64,000 bases of DNA from Diplodia intermedia (lineage: Eukaryota > Ascomycota > Dothideomycetes > Botryosphaeriales > Botryosphaeriaceae): NCBI GenBank assembly GCA_021495925.1, contig JAKEKT010000108.1, positions 50,968 through 114,967 of the forward strand, given 5' to 3'. This document shows, one piece after another, positions 55,706 to 64,000 of this stretch. The translations under genes were made by a program, and so were the position numbers. Numbering within the stretch: the stretch's first letter is position 1; each line of letters starts with the position of its first letter. The notes beneath the pieces were generated by a model that worked only from the letters and a program-made list of their open reading frames with translations, had not been told where the DNA came from and searched no databases.

Positions 55706-57230
55706 GCGTGGCGCCGGGCGAAGGGAGCATAAGGCGGATGAGTCAGTTCGTTTTTTACCTTCTGCTGGAACTTCATGTGTTAAGATGTGGCATGAGTTTG
55801 CAAAAAACATATAATCGTTAATGATAATTTCAAGGCCTTTTGATGTTACCTAGAGTTTTCGTGATCCTACGGAAGTGAGTGTTTCGACGGCTTGGCGTCG
55901 GTGAACGGTTGTGGGTTGATGTCAATGCGGGAGCTCAATGTCCGCCAAGCCGCGGCAAGCGTTATGGATTTGTGACATACTCAGCAAAAGCACTCATCCA
56001 AATGCTGATGGGAAAAAGGAATTATTCCTCTTACGTCCGAACGGCGTTTCGGATGCTTACGATCGTTAGATCCCTACTCCCGGTCAAATCATTGTCAAGT
56101 GTCCAAACAGGCCTGAAAGGGTAACAAGCCGGTTGTTTTGCCGCGGTCGTTGATAGCACTCTTCACTCCGCTCGCGAACTTCACTGGCTGTGCCAACCTC
56201 TCGCAATCTGAACAGTTCGGTGTTTCGGTCCGCAATCCTTCGCGACTTGCCGAGGATTGTTTCACCAGTCTTTTCGCCGAGAGGGGTTGGAAAAGTTGCC
56301 TCGGCAGCTCCTCATGCGCGATCGAACATTGAAACCCCGCATCTTGCTTTTCTTTTGCACTTGGCGAGTCACTTTGCACAGCTCATGTGTATCGCACGAA
56401 GAAGAAGCGCAGCCGGAGAGGGTGTTGTTCTTTTAAGATACTTTCAAGATACCAACGGCCGTAATCAAGGTTGTTGCCGTTTCAAAGTCAGCCCTCGGCC
56501 TTATTCGAAGCCCATTGGTGCTTGTTTGGACGAATGCAGTAAGAGAAGCGACTTCGAAACTACTACAATCGGATACGAGATACGGAAACCCACCAACGTC
56601 ACAGCCATGAACTTTCTTTTGACGTTTGAGGTTTGGGGATTAGATCTGGGGATGGTATCGGCTCCCCGGTCCGATACCACCTTTCAGATTTTGGCGCTCA
56701 TATCAGTGAACTGGGCTCTCATCGAGGGACGTCCATTCGTACAAACAAAAGCAAAGAGCCTGCCTGTGCCGAGTCGCGGGCGATCGGACTGGCATCTTTC
56801 ACATGGCCTCCGACTAAGATAGAACTGGTTTCCGCCCTGTGCCTTTCCGCATCAAGAAGCTGAGGTTGACGGATCAACGTTGATCGAACACACTAACAAC
56901 GGGTAAGCAAGCAGGACGCACAAGAGACCACACGCTAGCATCGCTCCAGCCAACGGCCGTACATCCCACCAACCCTGAAACGACCGCCATCCCAGAGCAC
57001 GCCCGCAAAGCCCATCCCGCCACCCCTCCCCTCAATCCTGGCCTCCGCGCCACCACCAACCCACCAGCAAAACGTGCCTCGGCAGCAAAGCCCACGCCGG
57101 CAGCCATCACCATCAACATAAAAGAACACGAAAACCCTCCCTCCCTCCACCACCCCACTCCATCCACAGCACCAACCAACCAACCGCCTTCCCACCACCA
57201 CAACCCCCCACAACAAAAAGTTCAAAAACA
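55706..57230. other. Intergenic, no gene seen
   Basis: 1.5 kb between two plus-strand secreted-protein genes. The 210-codon frame at 56190 has no domain or signal sequence and I do not call it. The last 300 bases are C-rich leader sequence before the cutinase ATG. Confidence 0.45.
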
Positions 57231-57927
57231 ATGCACCCCCTCCCCCCCCTCCTCGCCCTCTTCGCCCTCCCATCCCTCGCCCCCGCGACCCCCCTCCCCC
57301 TCACCCTGACCCCGCGCCAAACAACCCCAACCTGCAAGGCCATCATGGTCATCTTCGCGCGCGGCACGACCGAAGTCGGCGAGCTAGGCAGCGTCGCCGG
57401 GCCGCCGCTGCAAACCGCGCTCAACGCCAAACTACCCGGGCAAGTCTCGATGCAGGGCGTGCCCGCGCCCGCGTACCCGGCCGACGTGCCGGGGTACCTG
57501 GCAGGTGGCTCGGCGACGGGCGCGGCGGCGATGGCGGCGATGGTGGCGGATGCAGCGAGCGCTTGTCCCGAGGCGAAGGTTGTGATGGCGGGGTATAGGT
57601 ACGTGCATGCATGCGTGTATGCGTTTTGCGTGGGGGGATGCGGTGCTGACGATGACGATGGTGGATAGTCAGGGAGGGCAGCTGGTGCACAAGGCCGCCG
57701 CGCAGCTGGACGGAGCGACGGCGGAGCGCGTGGCTGGTGCTGTTATCTTCGGCGATCCGGACTACCCGGACCCGGTGGAGAATGTGGCGCAGCTGAAGGT
57801 GTTTTGCGCCGCCGGCGATCTGATTTGTGAGGGCCAGCCGGTCATTTTGGCGCCGCATCTGAGCTATGGCGCGGATGCGGGGGAGGCGGCGGATTGGATT
57901 GCGGGCGTGACTGGTGGGGGGAATTGA
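57231..57927 (+). CDS. Cutinase
   Basis: Secreted serine esterase that opens plant cutin; 208 aa after removing intron 57599-57668 (GTACGT...GGATAG). That intron splits the codon of the catalytic Ser: AG|T in GYSQGG (S123). The triad is completed by D173 in AAGDLIC and H186 in PHLSYG. Four Cys (C35, C112, C169, C176) form the two family disulfides. A signal peptide (MHPLPPLLALFALPSLAPAT) ends before a short pro-region with RQ. Typical cutinase motifs FARGTTEVG and GYSQGG are present, and the length is usual. Its leader is compact and its neighbour on the left is the CAP gene, so both could be expressed during plant contact, which is inference. Confidence 0.94.
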
Positions 57928-58742
57928 GCGGGTTGGGATGGATGGATGGCTGGCTGGCTGCTGGACGGCGGGGTCGGATGGTGGTGTGGTTCGGTGGGGG
58001 AGGTTTTGCTGTTCGGGATGTGTTTCGCGAAGTGTGGAGGACTGCTGGCAGGCCAATGGTAGCAATGACACGAGCAGGTTCTGCAGGATGTTGTTTTCAC
58101 TGATTCCCCAAACTTGCATGAAGTATTGGAATGACTGGCACTTCTAGCCATATTCTCGTCGGACTAATCGGGTTTCCAGATGTCTGGGTGTCGGCCTCCA
58201 GTTTTAGCCAACTTTTGTATTCATATGTCTATTCGAAGGGTGTGTTGGCCAAGATCACTCGGGCAAAACTGGACACAACGATGTCTTCACCTACCATGCA
58301 CTACATTCAGAGCATGTACTTCTTCATCTCTCTGCTCTGCAGTGCCATCCGCATGGTCGGTCCAAACTTACATGTGGATGATGACACGCATAGCTGAAGT
58401 GTTTACAGAGCAAAAATCTACTCTTCGACCGAAAATTTTGGTATCGGACCTTTGTGCTCTCTCCACATACCACCTCGAGATCAAGGATATTGATAAGATT
58501 GATTCTCTGAGGTTGATCCTGGTCTGGCATTAGAGCCGAAACATTGATATGCACGTCACTGATGCCTGAGGGATCGGAGCAGAGGTTCTCAAAATTTCAG
58601 AACTCAAACAACGCATTCCCGGTAAATCTGAGTAGACCAGCGTGAGTAAGGCTGTCCAGAGAGCGTCGGAGAGTGCCGTCATGCGGCCCGAACGCCGCAC
58701 TGATCCGGAACTCAAAAAAACTTCACCCTTCATCACAAGGGC
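57928..58742. other. Intergenic, no gene seen
   Basis: About 800 bases between the cutinase and the tRNA gene. It contains short frames only, starting with a G-rich stretch right after the cutinase stop. Confidence 0.5.
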
Positions 58743-58747
58743 AAAAA
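58743..58747 (-). terminator. Pol III terminator of tRNA-Lys
   Basis: On the minus strand this is TTTTT, 24 nt downstream of the tRNA 3' end; a longer T7 run follows at 58714-58720. Runs of four or more T end Pol III transcripts. Confidence 0.6.
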
Positions 58748-58770
58748 GATGGACTATGAGTCGGGAATTG

Positions 58771-58861
58771 AGCCCAACGCGGGGATCGAACCCGCAGCCT
58801 TGAGATGGCACTCTAGAGAGTGTTTAAGAGTCTCACGCTCTACCGATTGAGCTAGCCGGGC
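58771..58861 (-). tRNA. tRNA-Lys (CTT anticodon) with 18-nt intron
   Basis: All four arms fold. The acceptor GCCCGGC/GTTGGGC has two G-U pairs, the D-arm is GCTC/GAGC, the anticodon stem TGAGA/TCTCA and the T-arm GCGGG-TTCGATC-CCCGC. The loop is CTCTTA-A with anticodon CTT (plus-strand 58826-58828) decoding AAG. The intron (58807-58824) lies one base after the anticodon, the canonical position, and contains a short palindrome CACTCT/AGAGTG. The internal A box and B box (GGTTCGATCCC) match Pol III promoters. Mature length is 73 nt before CCA. Confidence 0.95.
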
Positions 58862-60184
58862 AGCCTGGTGAAGAACTGATGAGTTCTTCTCGGGTGATGC
58901 TTGACTTCAATGGTATGTAGCGTTTATATAGCAAAACACAGCTAGAAGCACGAGAAGCTCTTAGGGGACGCTCGAGTACCTTCTTAACATCTAAAATACG
59001 AAGAAAAAGCATCGACGGAGTGTAGAAGAAATTTTTTTTCACAGGTTGCCCGATCGGGAAAAGTTCGGAAATGGTCGGAGAAATCATCTTTTTTGTCTTC
59101 CATACACTCACTCTATCAACGCACACCCCCTACTACCCTTAGATCTTTAGAATATTGACCAGACTGCTCGTGCGATTAATGCGTCATAAATGGGTCGTTT
59201 GAGACACGTCTTCTTCACACGACTGAAGCAGCTCTACAAAGGACTGATGCAAACACTATCACACGTAATGCTGTATTATATCATGCAAAAGCATGCTGCC
59301 CATCCCAAAACAACAGATTGGCCGTAGACGAGTTAGGGGTCATATCATAAGTGAAATATGAAAGCGCTGCGGGGAGGAACACCACCGTAGTTACAGTGGA
59401 CTTGCAGCTCATTGCGTTACACTCAAGTATCACAGTGGGTTGGAAAACTTGAACCCACCCGCGGGGATAGTAGAAGCAATTGTCTAGACATGAATTATTT
59501 TTATAAGCCTTCCGACGTAGGCAGCTGGTGGATGTTCGGACGCAAAAACATTAAATTTTAACAATGCATCCTGACATGGGATTCAACTTCCCAGGTAGAT
59601 TTGGCGCAGTATAGCGGGTGGGATAGACGTAAATAGACTTGGAGGTTTTGCAACTGACTATGGTTACCTCATGTGCGTCTTTCCTTTTTCGTGATATTTT
59701 TTGCTTCTTCCGGGCTATGCTCAAAATACTTGGCCCCCACGAGAAACAGCAATGATTACGTTTCAACACAGCCTCAAATGCGGGTCATATCAGCAGAAAT
59801 CAAAGCCTTAGCACTTGCGAGTGCATTCTCTGGTGTCGGAATCATTGATAGAAGACGAGCGGCGGAGATTTGAGCTGAGCTCTAGAAAGTGCATGGAGTG
59901 GTGGTATCAATTCACTCCAGAGCTCCTCAGTGTAAAGTCTGACAAGCCCGGGCTGCACAATGCGCTATTTCTTTTTATAGATAGCCGAGGAATTATTCCA
60001 CGAATAAGAGCTCCGTGGCTTTTCTCATTGGATGGGAATACTGCGTCCCGCTACGAAAGGTGGACATCGGACGGCTGCCTATCTGATGTTCCACAGCCTG
60101 GCCAAGCACAAATATTCCGTCAGCCCAGCCTTACTCGCTCCAACATTCGAATAATCTTTCCGGCATCTACCCTTCAAGAAACTT
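58862..60184. other. AT-rich intergenic region
   Basis: 1.3 kb upstream of the DUF3433 gene and flanking the tRNA. It is AT-rich, with a T8 run near 59031. The frame at 59815-60207 has no recognised domain. Confidence 0.45.
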
Positions 60185-63100
60185 ATGGCAATAATGCGCT
60201 TACATGAACAGTCCGGGCAGGACTTTCCAGATGGGAGCGAGGGACCGATCCGCGAGGCTGAGCAATCTAATCGAAATTCAACAGATTTTGCCGAAGCGGG
60301 GGATTCTTTGCTTGAACGCGAGGAGCCACATCGGTTGACGTCCCCGCAAATCGACTCCAGCGACCATCACACTTCACCAAGGCATGATCGAACGGACAGC
60401 GCGTCAGAAGTTTTGGCTTATGGCATGGTGGATGGATTCAGCGTCTCAGACCAAGAAAAAGGGGCAGCCTACGAAGACGGTAAGTTGGTGCTCTATTATC
60501 CCGGTCCCTTTACCAACCATGCTGAATCTGTGAGTTTCAGAGCAAAGCTCGATTGATGCACCCATCAAGCAATACTCCGGTCCAGTCACCTACCGTCCCT
60601 ACGCTCTTCGACCAGCTTTCATCTCTCTGCTGGGCGGATCGGCGTTAATCCTATCCATTGTTGTGGTAATATTGTGTTGGATCTCCAGCACTCAGATCGG
60701 ATTAGGTACCGACGATGGATCGTCTGCGCTACTTTTTGGTTGGAGGTTCACCCCGTCTCTTCTCGCGGTACTCTACGTCCAACTCACGTCCATGTTTCTC
60801 GATGGCGTCAAGTACTCGGAGCCTTTTGCTCGACTGGCGAAACCCGGAGGCTCCACTGGATCTTACACCATCTTGCAGAAACCAGGCGCTTGGTGGAATG
60901 CTCTGGCAGATGGGTTCTCGAAGAAGAAAAACGGAGGCTCCAGGAGCTGGTTGCTCATCTGTTCGGCATGGATGAACATCATTGGATTCCTCGCAATCTC
61001 CCCCTTGTCGTCGTCCCTCTTGGTTTCAAAGGATGTTCCCGTTCCAAGAGAGGCCGAGTTTTCCCGCCTAATCCTAAGTCAGGATTCCCCGTTGCCACTT
61101 CGTACGAGCAGAGATACATACCTACGCACCATCGGCCACGTACTCCAGAACGTATCGACCTCGGCATGGATATCGGACGAATACACAATTCTACCCTTCT
61201 GGCCTTCCGAAACAGGAGCCGTGCCGCTCGGTCCGCTTCTTTCCGTCTCTTCGCAGACCTGGCAGGCTGAAACGCTGGTACTCAACACGGAGCTGGACTG
61301 CGAACCAATGTCACTCATATCAACGGGCTTTTCGAATGACACCTATCCCTCCAATGTGTACAAACATCCAGATGAAGTCGAGATGCATTGGGAGGAGAGA
61401 GCCTCAATCATGCTGAGAGCCGACAGCGGCTGCACTTATGGGCTGACGTTAAATCCGGAAATGGACATTGTCATTCAAGGAGGATCATCATGGTCAAACA
61501 TTTCGGCCTTCAACGATCGAGATTACGGCCAGTTCAGCGAAACATATGAAGGGGACCTGTCTCAAAACTCATATGGTCGTCTCAATACCTCCAACTGCAG
61601 AGATCAAGAGCTCCTCTTCACGACGACTGTCTGGAACAGTTCAGCAGGAAACTTCAGCTTCGCTCCGGACTTCCAGGCCTCCGGGAACCTTTGTTCCGCC
61701 AAATACTACATGGCAGAAACTCTAGTCACAGCGACTCTATCCGATTCCTCCTCGGAAATCAGCTTCGACGAAGAAGAATACCGTAAATCGCGCATTCCCA
61801 TTCCCGAAAACCTGTTGGACATCTACGGGATGCAAAATCTGACACTCAGCCCCAATTGGACGGACTATATTGCTCTTCCCGACAAACAAACCCGCGCTGC
61901 GGCCGGCGGCTTGTCCGTACTCCTTGCAGCTTTGTATGACTTCGACACAGCTGCCATGATCAAAGATGAGGACTTCATCAAGAATGCAACGAGGATCAAG
62001 CAGAGGTTGTTTGGCGAAGTCCTCCAGTTCTCTCTCACGCACGAAGGATCTCCGCAAGAGACTTTCCAGGGGAAGATTACCGTCATTCAACCACGAATCG
62101 TTGTTACACTGGCAACTGCTGTGGTTTTGGCTCTGCTTTTGTTCCATTCATTCTGCCTCTCGCTACTGGCTTGGAGGCTTTCCAGCCTGCAGCGTAGGCC
62201 TCTGAACCTGAGCAGAAACCCATATACCCTCATAGGGACCGCCACTCTTGTTGCCCATGACAAACAAATTCGGGACAAATTCTTACCATACCCCGACAAA
62301 GATCAAGAATCGCTACTGTCCCGTTTGGGTGTGGAGAAATTCTACACCAGTCCTAACATGCTACACGGAGAGCCGCCGTTCACTCCTGTCGGTAAGAAAA
62401 AGCCTTATTATTCACTTAATGCGAATCACTGAATTATCAATTAGCATTAAACAGGGCGCGGCCTAACAGAGGGATGCCGAGTATCAGCAACTCATGGATG
62501 CCAGCTGCTATTCGACTAAGATTGCTCATGCCCATGCTTCTGTTTCTGATAGCAATAGCCTCTGGCATACTGGTCCTTAACGGCTACGCTCAACGCTCTC
62601 TCCTCTATCGCACAGCCTTCGTATTTCAAACCAACGTCCCGGGCCTCGACAGAACTCTCCCAGCTGTATCTACCTATTCCATCATATCGACTCTGATTGG
62701 CGTAGTGGTTGGTCTCTGGTGGGGTGCTATAGACGTAACGTTCCGCCGACTACAACCTTACCTGTCCATGAAAAGACCGACGCCTATCTCGAGAGGAGCG
62801 GGTTTATCCTATCAATTCAACTACTGGGTGTGGGCGGCATGGAAGGCAGCTGTCAACCGCCATTGGTTTCTCTGCCTCGTCACAATTGGATCTTCGTTGT
62901 GTCCAGTCTGTAAGTCACGAAGCATGCGATTTCATTCCAACCTACTCACTTCTCCTTGCAGTGACCATTTCGATGTCTGCCATGTTCCAACGCGGCGAAG
63001 CGGTACTCAACAACAATGCGACCATCGAAAGAAGTCTCGAACTACGACAGATTCCATGGCTCTTTGAAGTCAACAGGTACATCGACAGTGACAGAGGATA

Positions 63101-64000
63101 CACCACTGCGGCCGGGGTGATCAACAACCTTTACACGAAGCTTTCCACAAATTGGATGTACAGTGCTATCCTCCAATTAGCATTGAATGGGTCCCAGCCT
63201 GCCTGGAGCCAAGATGGCTGGAGCTTTGTCCCTCTCAATCTATCAAGCGTCGCCAGCAACATTCACATACAAGACGTGGGCAACGGCTCGAACTCCGGGT
63301 TATTCGTACCAGGAACTCTCGTGACTGTATCGACCCCGGCCGTGCGAGGCATCATCGACTGTACCCCTTATGACGGATTTGGCAACATATCTGAGGCTTT
63401 GATAACGTCAGAGGTGCATGTCAGCTCAAGTTCCGAGAACATTACCACCTACACGCCTAGCGTCGCCCCGTCAATCCTGCGCGATACCCCTATCCTTTCA
63501 CACGACTACCAGATCGCCTGCTGCGCAAACATTACAGATGAAGCGCAAAGTCACGCCGCGATTGGCTATTGGTCGCAGATCAATCAATCGTCCAATCCAC
63601 TTCAATCACAGACATGGCCGGTCCACTTTGCAACCAAATGGATCTATGGCGATTCAGTCACCGCGGACGATGACATGGGCCTGTACTTCACCGAAATTCC
63701 CGCCGTGCAGGCTCTTAGGTGCACACCCTCCATCCAGACCGCTTCAGCCGATGTCACGGTAGACATCACAAGCGGTAGGGTCAAGTCATTCACCATTGTG
63801 GACGAGCCTACAGATGACCCGAACGTCTGGACGGAAGCCTTTGTCCAACACGAATCCACCATGGACATGAATTTCTCCAACGTAAGCCCATACGACATAT
63901 ACAGCATCTCAGTCCCAACAAACAGCACGCGCCCCGCGAACGAGATAGATGGAGAGAAAAAAAAAAAGAGAGCGCATGCAACGTACCTTGCCACCCCGCG
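60185..64000 (+). CDS. DUF3433-domain multi-pass membrane protein (runs off the window)
   Basis: Partial, more than 1200 residues expected. The first exon (60185-60479) encodes a polar, acidic cytosolic region. Introns are 60480-60540, 62392-62444 and 62910-62961 (donor GTAAG in all three, GT-AG, in phase). After the first intron comes a DUF3433 block: RPYALRPAFISLLGG followed by helices (SALILSIVVVILCWISS; TPSLLAVLYVQLTSMFLDG). A large, glycosylation-motif-rich loop (repeated N-x-S/T, several Cys) and more helices (VTLATAVVLALLLFHSFCLSL) follow. A second DUF3433-like block starts with WMPAAIRLRLLMPMLLFLI and YSIISTLIGVVVGLWWGAIDV, and a second large luminal loop extends past the window edge. 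A possible further donor (GTAAGC) occurs near 63881. Function is unknown; these are large fungal plasma-membrane or vacuolar proteins. Confidence 0.85.

Noticed and set aside
56190..56822. 210-codon plus-strand frame as a gene
   Set aside because: No domain, no signal peptide, irregular composition and overlapping equally long alternatives.
1..64000. Secondary-metabolite cluster
   Set aside because: Regulators, a transporter and a broken oxidase are present, but no PKS, NRPS, terpene cyclase or DMAT synthase is seen.
1..64000. CRISPR array or bacterial-type operon
   Set aside because: Repeats found are coding minisatellites or simple repeats, and genes have spliceosomal introns.

Overview
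The window reads as nuclear DNA of a filamentous ascomycete (Pezizomycotina). Genes are separated, each with its own promoter, and carry short introns of about 48-150 bp with GTNNGT donors, CTRAY branch sites and YAG acceptors. The families present are typical of that group: HET-domain proteins, Zn2Cys6 regulators, a PDR-type ABC pump, a GAS/GEL glucanosyltransferase, AA9, GH51, cutinase, CAP, a fungal rhodopsin-domain protein and DUF3433. The mix of plant-wall enzymes and small secreted proteins suggests a plant-associated or saprotrophic fungus, perhaps a dothideomycete; the class is a guess. Exon structures were derived by eye from splice signals and phase.

Layout. 0-12 kb: an unrecognised gene (-), a PDR ABC transporter (-), a HET-domain gene with an in-frame stop or unusual intron (+) and a Zn2Cys6/Fungal_trans regulator (-). 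13.7-20 kb: a GPI-anchored GAS/GEL beta-1,3-glucanosyltransferase (+) and a Pca1/CrpA-type heavy-metal P-type ATPase with a large cysteine-pair N-terminus (+). 20.5-26 kb: an ankyrin protein with a STAND-like helical N-terminus (-), an F-box-like remnant (-) and a hemerythrin-like protein (+). 26.5-33.7 kb: an island of three secreted carbohydrate enzymes, a BNR-propeller GH93-like protein (+), a GH51 arabinofuranosidase in eight exons (+) and an AA9 copper monooxygenase (-). 35-42.6 kb: an isochorismatase-like hydrolase, a broken FAD/BBE oxidoreductase, a UPC2-type regulator, a UPC2-type protein lacking its zinc cluster, an alpha/beta hydrolase and a possible small membrane protein. 43.9-51.8 kb: an intact HET protein (+), a seven-helix rhodopsin-domain protein (-) and a protein kinase with five 14-residue repeats (-). 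54.9-64 kb: a secreted CAP/PR-1-like protein (+), a cutinase (+), an intron-bearing tRNA-Lys(CTT) (-) and a DUF3433 membrane protein running off the right edge (+).

How the genes fit together. There is no polyketide synthase, NRPS or terpene synthase, so this is not a classical secondary-metabolite cluster. The clearest functional grouping is arabinan/plant-wall attack by the GH93-like, GH51 and AA9 genes, with the cutinase and CAP protein as further secreted factors. A second theme is stress handling: the drug pump, the heavy-metal ATPase and the hemerythrin. Several genes are decaying (FAD oxidoreductase, F-box fragment, zinc-cluster-less regulator, possibly the first HET gene), as expected of an accessory region. 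The most distinctive items are the cysteine-repeat metal pump, the repeat-bearing kinase with a Cys/His-rich tail, and the AA9 enzyme with Phe in the axial copper position.
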